Shown: in pieces, positions 53,979 through 62,359 of the stretch | Position numbering within the stretch: position 1 is the first letter of the stretch | Layout of the letters: each line of letters begins with the position of its first letter | Source of the DNA: CAVOGJ01 sp963695405 | GTDB taxonomy: Bacteria; Planctomycetota; Planctomycetia; Pirellulales; Pirellulaceae | Direction: 5' to 3' | DNA: 64,000 bases | NCBI GenBank assembly: GCA_963695405.1 | Contig: CAVOGJ010000014.1 | Coordinates: forward strand, 124,001 to 188,000 | Made by a program: the position numbers and the translations under genes | Notes under the pieces: model-generated | Told to the model about the DNA's origin: nothing | The model's database searches: none | Seen by the model: only the letters and a program-made list of their open reading frames with translations

Positions 53979-55337
53979 TCACCGCAAGCGGATATCTTTT
54001 AACTGATACTTCACCGGAACGGTCATCACGGTGGAAGGTGATTTGTAGAAGAACCTATAGCCGTCAAGTCCCTCTGGCACATCGAACTTGTAAGACAAGC
54101 CGATGTCTTCGTAGGTTTCGCGAAAGGATTCGAGTCCCGCGTAATCGACTCGTTGGCCATGCGGGTCCACGAGGTACGCCTCGTTGCTGTAGACCCAACC
54201 GCGTTGTGTCTGCAATTCTGCCGAAACATCTTCGATTCTGAGAATGACTCGCAAATCGTAAAGATCACGATTCTTGCTGACGCGCAACAGCATCACGGAA
54301 ATGCCCGACTGGCCCTTCGTCACTTCGCGTGCCTTGGCGAGCTCGTCAAATTCAAGCGTCATGTTCCCGCCCGGGATCGTGGCCATCAACGTTCCCTCAA
54401 ACCTCGCGATCCGCGACACGCCGGCGGGTGGAAGGAGAAAGGGGATCTCCAATTCGGCCGAGGAGATGCCCTCCTGCACCGCTACCTGAGTGATGCCCCG
54501 CCCCTCAATCGGATTCAGTCTCACATCGCCATCACCCACCACCTTCAGATCGGCGACCGACTGCTGAATCGCGATCGGGGTCAAGCGTGGTTCCCAGGTG
54601 ACCTCCACCGTCGTAACCAGCCCTTGGTTCTGCTCGTCGCGAAAGTCGACAATCGTCTGCACTCGAATCACTTCCAGCCGGAACAATTCGGTAAACGCCG
54701 CCTGCGCTGCCGGAGTAAGCCCGTCGGCTCGTGCCACATACCCCAACGTATTCGGTTGATTCGTGTATGCATAAAGTTGCAGGCCGGCCTGATCCAAGAT
54801 CGACTCGAGGACATGCCAATAGGCAGCATTGTCAAAATCAACCGTTAGCTGCGGATCTAAAGGCGGTTGGCCGAACTGATCTCGGAAGTCGATCAACTTA
54901 TTGCCACTTTGCAATTCCAGGGCCCGTAAGGCTTCGCTGAGCGGCATCTTACCTTGCAACGTTACACGTGAGCCCTTAACGGTTGCCTCCGCTAATGCGC
55001 GTTGCAACTGCTTGCGGACACGATTCAATCGGGCCCGCAACTCTTCCGGCGTATCGGCGCTGATCTGCGGCAAATAGGAAAGCGCTTCACCTCCCAACTG
55101 AGTCAATTGCTGCTCTGCCGCGTCGCGCTCTGCCGACGTGCCGGTCTGTAACCGCTCGACGAGTCCCGCCACCTCCGCTGGCAGTGGAGGTTCTGTATCG
55201 GTGGCTGCGGCGATCGGAACCGCCGGACCAGGCGCTGGCCGATCGACCTGGCTACCGGTTTGTTGTGCCGCGAGGGGAACGAGGCCGAGCAGGACAAACC
55301 CGAGCCCGACGGCATAGCTGGCCAACGTGTTGATCAC
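53979..55337 (-). CDS. Exported planctomycete protein of unknown function
   Basis: A signal peptide ('NTLASYAVGLGFVLLGLVP') and a Pro/Ala spacer precede a helical region ('VERLQTGTSAERDAAEQQL') that resembles HEAT-like segments common in planctomycete exported proteins. The remainder is beta-rich with 'VTLQGKMPLSEALRALELQ', which recalls the STN/secretin N-domain pattern, and 'RLTPIAIQQSVADLKVVGD'. No catalytic residues are recognised. It ends 'PVKYQLKDIRLR'. The gene is convergent with the J-domain gene and divergent from the DUF1570 gene. Confidence 0.75.
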   Translation of the reverse strand: MINTLASYAVGLGFVLLGLVPLAAQQTGSQVDRPAPGPAVPIAAATDTEPPLPAEVAGLVERLQTGTSAERDAAEQQLTQLGGEALSYLPQISADTPEELRARLNRVRKQLQRALAEATVKGSRVTLQGKMPLSEALRALELQSGNKLIDFRDQFGQPPLDPQLTVDFDNAAYWHVLESILDQAGLQLYAYTNQPNTLGYVARADGLTPAAQAAFTELFRLEVIRVQTIVDFRDEQNQGLVTTVEVTWEPRLTPIAIQQSVADLKVVGDGDVRLNPIEGRGITQVAVQEGISSAELEIPFLLPPAGVSRIARFEGTLMATIPGGNMTLEFDELAKAREVTKGQSGISVMLLRVSKNRDLYDLRVILRIEDVSAELQTQRGWVYSNEAYLVDPHGQRVDYAGLESFRETYEDIGLSYKFDVPEGLDGYRFFYKSPSTVMTVPVKYQLKDIRLR

Positions 55338-55547
55338 GAGTCGTCTCCTTGTGTCACGCCATCGCGTCGAGCCCCGACGGGGTGGCTATGACCATTCTAG
55401 CGATTGCAACGGCGGCACACCACGTTCCCTGCCGATGCGGCGATTGCCGATGTGCTGCGGCCATCTTGCGGCGGCCGCCATAACGTAAGCTTGCCAGGTC
55501 CCGCTCTCGCCTGTCGGTTACATGATGTCCCAACGTGGGTTAATTCC

Positions 55548-56627
55548 ATGCAGTGGCTCTATTGGTTTCCTGTCGTCCTTCTCTCGTCGCTCCTTAACAC
55601 CCACATCGCCAACGGGCGCGATTGGATCTTGCGGATGACCGACGATGGTCAAACGTTCGAAGGGGATGCCATTTATTGGGATCAAGAATCGTTCTTCATG
55701 CTGGGGCGAGACGGACAGTTATGGGAGTTCGACGTCGCCCGTGCCGGCGAAGCGACAATGATAAAGAAGCCCTTCACGATCTATTCGCAGGGCGAATTGC
55801 GAGCAGCCTTGTTGCGGGAATATGGCCCCGCCTATGACGTCTCCGGTACCGGGCACTACCTCGTCGTTCATCCGCTCGGGCAGAGGGACCAATGGGCGGA
55901 CCGCTTCGAAGATTTGTACCGTGAAATGGTGCATTACTTTTCCTCCCGCGGCATCCATGTCAATGAACCCAGGTTCCCTCTGATTGCCGTCGTATTTCCC
56001 AATGAAGCCGAATTCTCTCGCCACGCGAAAGATGATGGCATGAACCTGGGAGGGGTGCTGGGTTACTACAGTTGGCTCTCAAATCGTGTGCTGCTCTACG
56101 ATCAATCGGGAGGTCGCAGCGGCGACGATTGGCGCGAGACCGCTGCGACGGTGGTTCATGAGGCCGCTCATCAAACGGCCTTCAACACGGGTATCCACGG
56201 CCGCTGGTCCAATCCACCGAGCTGGATCTGCGAGGGCCTGGGAACGCTATTTGAGGCGCGGGGCGTCAACAATGCCAGCCGCTATCCGCAACTGGCCGAC
56301 CGCGTCAATCGCCGCCACCTCGACGCCTTTCGGCGCTACTTCCCCCAGGGCTTGCCGCCGGGAACGATAACCAACATCGTGGCCTCGGAGGCACCTTTCC
56401 GTTCCAATCCGTTGCCCGCCTACGCGGCTGCCTGGGCCACGACGTTTCTGTTTGCCGAACGCGAACCGGCCAAACTCGCCGCCTATTTACAGTTAACCGC
56501 CAACAAGCCTGGATTTCTTCGCGAGGCGACGAGCGGCGAGCGCGTACGCGACTTTCAGCAAGTCTTTGGCGCCGATCCGAACATGCTGGAAACGCGCATC
56601 AATCGCTTCGTAGCCGAGTTACCTTAA
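55548..56627 (+). CDS. DUF1570-type putative secreted metallopeptidase
   Basis: ATG 55548 starts a signal peptide ('MQWLYWFPVVLLSSLLNTH'). The core has a zinc-peptidase-like 'VVHEAAHQTAFNTGIHGR' (HExxH-related HEAAH) and 'PSWICEGLGTLFEARG' with a downstream Glu, as in gluzincin-like families. This is the pattern of DUF1570. The 'HEAAH' has the two His and the Glu in the right positions. The substrate is unknown. The longer frame back to 55404 lacks a leader and is rejected. Confidence 0.82.
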   Translation: MQWLYWFPVVLLSSLLNTHIANGRDWILRMTDDGQTFEGDAIYWDQESFFMLGRDGQLWEFDVARAGEATMIKKPFTIYSQGELRAALLREYGPAYDVSGTGHYLVVHPLGQRDQWADRFEDLYREMVHYFSSRGIHVNEPRFPLIAVVFPNEAEFSRHAKDDGMNLGGVLGYYSWLSNRVLLYDQSGGRSGDDWRETAATVVHEAAHQTAFNTGIHGRWSNPPSWICEGLGTLFEARGVNNASRYPQLADRVNRRHLDAFRRYFPQGLPPGTITNIVASEAPFRSNPLPAYAAAWATTFLFAEREPAKLAAYLQLTANKPGFLREATSGERVRDFQQVFGADPNMLETRINRFVAELP

Positions 56628-56759
56628 GGTGCGCGTACTCAATCGCTGAGCCGCACGGTCCAAGCCACCACGCCGGGCAACGCGGTGCCGACTGTCGCCT
56701 TCATCAACTGCGAGGCGTCAGCCGTCGGTTGAGTCGGCGTCAGCCTCCACCGAGGGTGG

Positions 56760-59603
56760 TCACGGCCGGTTGTCGTAGGCGTCCGGCCGGTGCAAATCGT
56801 AAATGACAACCGCCTCCGCGGCGTGATTCGCGGCTGGGTATTTCCGTCGCGCGGCGGCCACGGCGGCATCGCGCGCATTGTCGTCGATCTTATACTTCGC
56901 GTGCAATTCGGCATGCCGGCTGGCTTCGTCAAAGTCCCCCAACTCTTCCAAGACCCGTCGCATTCCATAGTGCGCATCCGCGTTCTCCGGATCGAGGGCC
57001 AATGCGGCCAAATAGCGGTCGCGTGATTTTTCCATCCAGGTTTTCCGCTCGGCCTTGCGCTGTTGGTTCTCGCCGCGTTCCCGCAGACCGCGGACGTAGA
57101 GCGTATCCGCGAGCTCGATCAACATCTGGTAATCCTGTGAGAAATCAAACCCACGCCCCTGTGCGGCCGCAAACCCACCTTCGACGAGCTGATCGAGGTT
57201 TCCCAAGGCGGCATCGATTTGCCCTAGCTGTTTGTTGACTAGCGCAGAGAACCAGAGTACGGACCAATCGGCCGCGCCATCCCCGGTCTCACGGGCGCGG
57301 CGGAGTGCGGCGGGTGCCTCGGTGGTGACGCGTCCCTCCTGGAGATAGACGCGGGCCAGATTAAGTGGTCCTTGTGGGTTGCCGAACGACTCGACCTTCG
57401 CGAATGCCTGCTCGGCTTGCCGTAGCTGTCCGCGTCGCAACAGTCCGATGCCATAATCATTCCAGCGGCCATCGGCCGGTAGTAGATGTTTGTCACTGGT
57501 GGGGCCCGGTACGTTTTCCACTTCTCCGACTGAAAATCGTACCGTCTGTTCGTTGATTGTCGTGATCGGCAGATCGTTAAGATAGGCCTGGTTACTCGTC
57601 ACGTAGCGCATGTATTCGGTATCGAACTTGCGGTACTTTAGTGCCACGGACACTTCCAGCATCCCTCGGGCATCGGCTGGCACGACGAGTCGATAGTTGA
57701 CCACATCGGCAGCGCCGGGTGGTATCTGGTTGTTATAGACGGCAACGAAAATGTCTTCGGCGTTCCGTCGGTTGATGCGATTTCCATGGCGATCAATGAC
57801 AAAGGCGTTGACAAAGTGGGACCACGGATCAACGGCCTGATCCTGTTCCCGCAAACCTCCGCTTCTTCCGATCCGCCGTCCATCGAGCCGTGCGTCGACA
57901 TCGAGCCAGATTTCGTTCGAATCGCTCGTCCCTTGCGTGAAATGATGTCCCAGCTTCAGCGTGCGGAGAACGACTTGCAACAGGTAGGCTTTACCAGGGA
58001 TCAGCCTGGGAGGGGAGGCCCCAAGCAAGGATTGCAGATCGCCGTCGATCCGCGCCTCGTCACGTACGCCAAAGACATCGACTCGCACCGTATCCCGCAA
58101 AAATGCCTCGTGAGCCGCAATCGTGGCCGCCGGATTCGCCATCCGTGCGTGAAGCAGATGGGGTAAAGCCGTGTTCGCGCTGGGAAAGAGATGATTCGTA
58201 ACGACGCGTCCCTGCCCTTCCCCATTCGGACGCGAGCCGAAATTGGGGTTGCCAGAGGTGTGCTTTACCGTCACGTCCGGCATGTGGCAACGGTTGCAAT
58301 TTTTCTCCGCGACCGCAGGGTAATAAAAACTGGCCACGGCGTGGCCCGAGACACCGCTCAACCAGAACGAATCGTAATGATTTTGTCCGCGTAACCAGCG
58401 ATAGTCGTTCAGTTCCTCGGGTAGGTGGACTTTGTGACAGCTGCCGCAGAATTCGGCTGACTGATGGAGTGGCTTGAGAAACGTTTGTTTGTGGAACTTC
58501 GGCTTCGCCTTCACTAACTGCCGATTGACCCATTTCAGAGCAGGGTTGTTACTGAACGCGAACGGGTAGTGGATGGGTTCGTCAATCGTAAAGTCGGCAT
58601 TGCCCCGCGGGCTGTTGATATGCGAAATGGCGTGACAGACTGTGCACGTTACGCCAGCCTGCGCCTGAGGATCCGCAGCCAGGTCGTAATCCGGATCGTC
58701 GTACTTGGGATCGTCAAAGGCTCCGCTGAAAAAGGGTACGGGATCGTGGCAGCCGGCGCAGAAACGTGCCCCCTGTACCGATCCGTGTCTCGACAGCATC
58801 TGCTTGCGTGTTTCCTTGACGCTAAACAAGTAAGCCGGATTGCTGAATGAGCTGAAGCGATGAGCGCTATGTGCCCAGGTCTCGTGGATTTTTTGATGAC
58901 ACTCCAAGCAATAATGGTCGTTCTGCAAAATTTTCCCATCGATGAAATTCCCCGTCGACGTTCGCGCTAGCGACGGAAAAAAGTATTGCACACCTTTTTC
59001 CGGGCCAACAACGTTCCAGGAACGCGGGTCCTGAGCCTGCAGAATCAATAACAGCAAGGCACAGATGCCAGCCGCCGCAGCCCATGCCACACCAGCACGC
59101 CAGCGGATGCGGCGGCCGGCCAGTCGATGCAGCACATACAACCAAGCCACGAACAGCGGCGATAGCACGTGGGCCCAATAAGCAGTGATTCGCACGGATG
59201 GCCGATCGATGGCAAACAGGCCTTCAATTCGTGTGAGCACAAATCCGCTGACGAGGAGCACGAGGGTCGCGGCCAACAGAGCGAAACCAGCCCGTACAGC
59301 CCGTCGGTTGGCCCGGCGGAACGTGTTGCGTATGTGGAAGGCAATAAAGATGGCCGTTGGCAACAGCAGCAATATCCCCAGCACCAGATGCAACAGGAAC
59401 ATCTCGAGGTAAAAGAAGTTCTGGTAGGTTTCTCCCGTCTGCCATTCAAGCCCCCTCACGGCGAGCAAATAGACGGCATTTACCCCCAGTACTGCGAAGA
59501 GCGTAAACACGATCGCCAGGACGATTTTCAGCCGCGGACCGACGGGATGCGGAGCGGGCGAGCGGGCGGGTGTACCGGTGGACGAAGTCGTCGATATGGT
59601 CAA
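56760..59603 (-). CDS. Membrane multihaem cytochrome with TPR C-terminus
   Basis: Five membrane helices come first. One holds 'HLVLGILLLLPTAIFIAFH' (His-x17-His) and another 'HVLSPLFVAWLYVLH' (His-x13-His), so b-type haems are possible. A periplasmic domain with five CXXCH sites (CLECH, CAGCH, CTVCH, CGSCH, CNRCH) follows; then a beta-rich region, and finally TPR-like repeats ('NDYGIGLLRRGQLRQAEQA', 'YLAALALDPENADAHYGM'). TTG 59603 lies just after the stop of the ABC ATPase gene and is the likely start; the frame is open to 59672. Electron transfer from quinol to a c-type haem chain is a reasonable inference; the partner is unknown. Confidence 0.87.
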   Translation of the reverse strand: MTISTTSSTGTPARSPAPHPVGPRLKIVLAIVFTLFAVLGVNAVYLLAVRGLEWQTGETYQNFFYLEMFLLHLVLGILLLLPTAIFIAFHIRNTFRRANRRAVRAGFALLAATLVLLVSGFVLTRIEGLFAIDRPSVRITAYWAHVLSPLFVAWLYVLHRLAGRRIRWRAGVAWAAAAGICALLLLILQAQDPRSWNVVGPEKGVQYFFPSLARTSTGNFIDGKILQNDHYCLECHQKIHETWAHSAHRFSSFSNPAYLFSVKETRKQMLSRHGSVQGARFCAGCHDPVPFFSGAFDDPKYDDPDYDLAADPQAQAGVTCTVCHAISHINSPRGNADFTIDEPIHYPFAFSNNPALKWVNRQLVKAKPKFHKQTFLKPLHQSAEFCGSCHKVHLPEELNDYRWLRGQNHYDSFWLSGVSGHAVASFYYPAVAEKNCNRCHMPDVTVKHTSGNPNFGSRPNGEGQGRVVTNHLFPSANTALPHLLHARMANPAATIAAHEAFLRDTVRVDVFGVRDEARIDGDLQSLLGASPPRLIPGKAYLLQVVLRTLKLGHHFTQGTSDSNEIWLDVDARLDGRRIGRSGGLREQDQAVDPWSHFVNAFVIDRHGNRINRRNAEDIFVAVYNNQIPPGAADVVNYRLVVPADARGMLEVSVALKYRKFDTEYMRYVTSNQAYLNDLPITTINEQTVRFSVGEVENVPGPTSDKHLLPADGRWNDYGIGLLRRGQLRQAEQAFAKVESFGNPQGPLNLARVYLQEGRVTTEAPAALRRARETGDGAADWSVLWFSALVNKQLGQIDAALGNLDQLVEGGFAAAQGRGFDFSQDYQMLIELADTLYVRGLRERGENQQRKAERKTWMEKSRDRYLAALALDPENADAHYGMRRVLEELGDFDEASRHAELHAKYKIDDNARDAAVAAARRKYPAANHAAEAVVIYDLHRPDAYDNRP

Positions 59604-59607
59604 CTTG

Positions 59608-60279
59608 TTATCTCTCGGCCAGAACGAGATTGACCTCTTCCAAGCGGTCAACGCGATCAAACTGTTCGGCAACTTCCGGGGCGTGCGTTACGATCAGCAG
59701 AGATACCGCCTCTTCCCGGCACGTCGTGCGGATCAGGTCCACGATGTGCTGCTGGTTCGCCGGATCGACGTTGGCAGTCGGCTCGTCCGCAAGCAGCAGC
59801 TTCGGCCGGTTGGCTAGGGCGCGAGCCACGGCGACTCGTTGCTGCTCACCGACCGACAGTGCGGTTGGCTTATGGTCCGCTCGCTTGGCCAAACCGACTC
59901 GATTGAGCAACGATATGGCTCGGGATCGATCGCAACGGTCACCTGCGAACGTCATCCCCAGCAGAACATTCTCCAAGGCGGTGAAACCGGGGAGCAGGTT
60001 GAATGTTTGAAACACATAACCAATGCGTTCCGCACGAAATCGATCGCTACCAGCTTCGGAGAGTCGAGCGATGTCGAGCCCATCGACCACGACCGAGCCG
60101 GTATCTGGGCGACTGATGCCGGCGATGACATGCAGCAGCGTCGTTTTGCCGCAACCACTGCGCCCCATGAGCGCCATCTGCTCGCCGGCGGCGAGCAGGA
60201 ACTGTGGAATGTCGAGGATGTCGAGCCGACCCCCATCCTGTTCCGTGTACGACTTCTTTACGTCGGTCAGCTTGAGCAT
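59608..60279 (-). CDS. LolD/MacB-type ABC transporter ATP-binding protein
   Basis: Walker A 'LMGRSGCGKTTLLHVIAGI', Q-loop 'IGYVFQTFNLLPGFTALEN', signature 'ALSVGEQQRVAVARAL', Walker B 'LLLADEPTANVDP' and switch His 'LLIVTHAPEV' are clear. The signature has LSVGE instead of LSGGE. Such ATPases work with FtsX-fold permeases in lipoprotein release or macrolide export. The following gene is a cytochrome, not a permease, and its start lies four bases after this stop, so the partner permease must be elsewhere. ATG 60279 ('MLKLTDVKKSYTE') is chosen over ATG 60306. Confidence 0.9.
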   Translation of the reverse strand: MLKLTDVKKSYTEQDGGRLDILDIPQFLLAAGEQMALMGRSGCGKTTLLHVIAGISRPDTGSVVVDGLDIARLSEAGSDRFRAERIGYVFQTFNLLPGFTALENVLLGMTFAGDRCDRSRAISLLNRVGLAKRADHKPTALSVGEQQRVAVARALANRPKLLLADEPTANVDPANQQHIVDLIRTTCREEAVSLLIVTHAPEVAEQFDRVDRLEEVNLVLAER

Positions 60280-60324
60280 CGAGCGAGAGTCTTTCAAATC
60301 CGGCAAGTTAGATGGATGGGTCGG

Positions 60325-60804
60325 TCACCGCCGCCGCATAACGCGCTGAATGTGCCGCTGCGAATCGGCTTTCTTGAGGGACTCACGCTTGTCGTGCAGT
60401 TTTTTTCCACGACACAGCCCCAGCAGCACCTTGGCACGACCCTTCTTAAAATAGAGCTTCAATGGCACGAGCGTTAGCCCTTTTTCGTGTGCCTGGTGGG
60501 CGAACTTGTGAATTTCACTGCGGTGCAGCAGCAGCTTGCGTGGCCGCTTGGGGTCATGATTCATGCGGTTGGCTTCGGCGTAAGTGGGGATGTCGGCGCC
60601 TACCAACCAGACCTCATCGCCCCGTATCCGCCCATAAGCTTCCTCCAGTGAAACTTTGCCATTTCGAAGACTTTTCACCTCACTCCCCGCGAGCGCAATA
60701 CCACACTCGAGGGTTTCGATTACGTTGAACTTATGCCGCGCCTTGCGGTTCTCCGCGATGGAGCGCTCATTAGGATCGGCGGCGGTTTTTTTCTTGCTAC
60801 TCAT
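60325..60804 (-). CDS. smpB: SsrA-binding protein SmpB
   Basis: SmpB brings tmRNA to stalled ribosomes for trans-translation. Seen: 'AENRKARHKFNVIETLECG', 'ALAGSEVKSLRNGKVSLEE', 'HDPKRPRKLLLHRSEI', 'LVPLKLYFKKGRAKVLLGL' and the basic tail after 'GKKLHDKRESLKKAD'. The length of 159 residues is normal. No ssrA RNA gene was recognised in the window. The gene precedes the ABC ATPase on the same strand with 45 bases between them. Confidence 0.96.
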   Translation of the reverse strand: MSSKKKTAADPNERSIAENRKARHKFNVIETLECGIALAGSEVKSLRNGKVSLEEAYGRIRGDEVWLVGADIPTYAEANRMNHDPKRPRKLLLHRSEIHKFAHQAHEKGLTLVPLKLYFKKGRAKVLLGLCRGKKLHDKRESLKKADSQRHIQRVMRRR

Positions 60805-61258
60805 AGAGCGATCATCGATATGGACCGCTCCATCCTAACGTGCGACGAGGTCCATCGGTAGAGTCAACCTGCGTGCGGGTCGTGGATATGCGCTGGAGAT
60901 CGTTCGTCGCTTCGTGTCCGCCTTGTCTCGCCACCTGAAGCGTATTTAGCGGGTCCGGAGAAGTGCTATCAGCAAATAGAGGAAATGTTCCGATTGTTCC
61001 GCTTGAGATCGACGGTTGTAGCGATCTTGTCTTGAGCCACAGAAAACAGGTTCGAAATACGCACCGCAGATGGGCCTTCATGACTTGATGCCGCCACGAT
61101 CGCTGATAAAGTCGAATCATGTCGGCCGTCGTTGGGATCGGCCTCCCAGGTGTGCTCGTCGATTGGGGTGATTGACGAGCCAGGAGGACCGTTGCTCCCG
61201 GGCGATTCGCAAGTTGGGCACGAGAAAGCAACATTCACCGTATTTGAGGTAACGCGGA
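60805..61258. other. Intergenic region with no convincing gene
   Basis: About 454 bases between divergent genes. A minus-strand frame of 89 codons (60969-61238) begins 'MNVAFSCPTCES' but continues without zinc-ribbon or any other recognisable pattern, so it is not called. No tRNA, repeat or terminator is seen. Confidence 0.45.
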
Positions 61259-61838
61259 ATGGTTAGTCCGCAGTTTTCAGACAATCGAGAACTCGATGAT
61301 GTCGATCAGCTGATGCTGAACGCGCGGCTCGCGCAATGCGCTGGAGCCGTTTCAGGACGAGTCATTCGATCTTGTGAACGTGCAGGGTATGCCCACGTCG
61401 TTCGAGAACGAGTACTTGGCATCGATGCTTGCTTGGGAACAAGCTCCTGTATTGCCAATCGTCCAGTGGTTTGAACCGCGTCTGGAGTTGCCTGCACCCG
61501 ACTCGCTCAATGAGGAGGAGCTGCACGAAGTGCTCTGGAACACCATCCGGCGACTCTATGAGAAGCAGATCGTTCTTGACTTCACCGACCACCTTGCGGA
61601 CTATGAACTTTATTGCCTGATTCTCCGCGATATCCTGCCCTCGCCGGAGAAAAAGCTAGACGTTTCGTCGACTTACTTGCACTGGCACTGTCTCGACCCC
61701 TCGGATGACCCCCACGTCTGGTTGACCTATTACGCTTCGAAAGAAGAACGCGAAGCTTGGAGTGCCGAGTCGGGAGAGCCATTACCGCCAATGAAGCCTC
61801 TACCCTATCCGCGGCGGATGCCACGACGGGCTCCTTGA
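61259..61838 (+). CDS. Conserved planctomycete hypothetical protein (one frameshift)
   Basis: The first 26 residues, 'MVSPQFSDNRELDDVDQLM' and 'LNARLAQ', read in one frame. The rest reads one frame over as 'ALEPFQDESFDLVNVQGMP', 'ENEYLASMLAWEQAPVLPI', 'WFEPRLELPAPDSLNEEEL' and 'RLYEKQIVLDFTDHLADYE', ending 'YPRRMPRRAP'. Removing one base near 61335 joins them into about 193 residues. I associate this pattern with a planctomycete family of unknown function; the acidic N-terminus and 'YPRRMPRR' end are distinctive. It has no signal peptide or membrane helix. Starting instead at GTG 61374 would lose the N-terminus. Confidence 0.75.
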
Positions 61839-61884
61839 GCGTCCGCTGGCCTGCGTGATGCGCCTTATCTTGGTCAGCCGCCCT

Positions 61885-62181
61885 TTATTGGGCCGGCGCG
61901 AAGCCCGTGGCGGGCGGCAATACCGGATTGGCCGGCGGGGCACCTGGGGCCCCATACGGGTAACCATAATTGCCGTAGGTGTATCCGTAAGGATACGCTG
62001 CGTTGGCCGGATAAGTGCCGGGAGGACAGGCTTGCTGTGGATAGCCGGCGTAGGGATTCGTGGCCGCAGGTTGTCCGTAATAACCCCCACTGCAAGGCGC
62101 GTAACCGTACGGATACTGACAGCCGGAAGCCGCGAGCAGGAAAAGGATTAAGACGCAGGCGGTCTGTCTGGAGTGGTTCAT
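61885..62181 (-). CDS. Small Tyr/Pro/Gly-rich lipoprotein
   Basis: ATG 62181 starts 'MNHSRQTACVLILFLLAAS' with a lipobox (LAAS-GC). The mature part is low complexity with repeated 'YGY', 'YPYG' and 'GAPGAPP' units and three further cysteines. Proteins like this are common in planctomycete envelopes; nothing beyond lipid anchoring can be claimed. The longer frame to 62337 is rejected because the leader starts at 62181. Confidence 0.78.
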   Translation of the reverse strand: MNHSRQTACVLILFLLAASGCQYPYGYAPCSGGYYGQPAATNPYAGYPQQACPPGTYPANAAYPYGYTYGNYGYPYGAPGAPPANPVLPPATGFAPAQ

Positions 62182-62359
62182 AGGAATGTCTCTCAATCTG
62201 AGGCATTTTGCGGCACGTTTCCCAACGCTCGGCGAGCAGGATGGAATCGGAGATGGATTCTCGCCATTGCGGCCTGTGTCTGGAGGGGGTGAATACAAGG
62301 TGTGCGCTATCAGGTCAATCCTGACTATTGCTGGCAAGCTAGCTTGACGAGCGACCGGC

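Noticed and set aside
56640..56757. Possible small gene downstream of the cytochrome-TPR gene
   Set aside because: The only frame is about 21 codons from an internal ATG with no ribosome-binding site.
60969..61238. 89-codon minus-strand frame starting 'MNVAFSCPTCES'
   Set aside because: Only one CxxC is present and the rest is random-looking; not enough for a zinc-ribbon gene.
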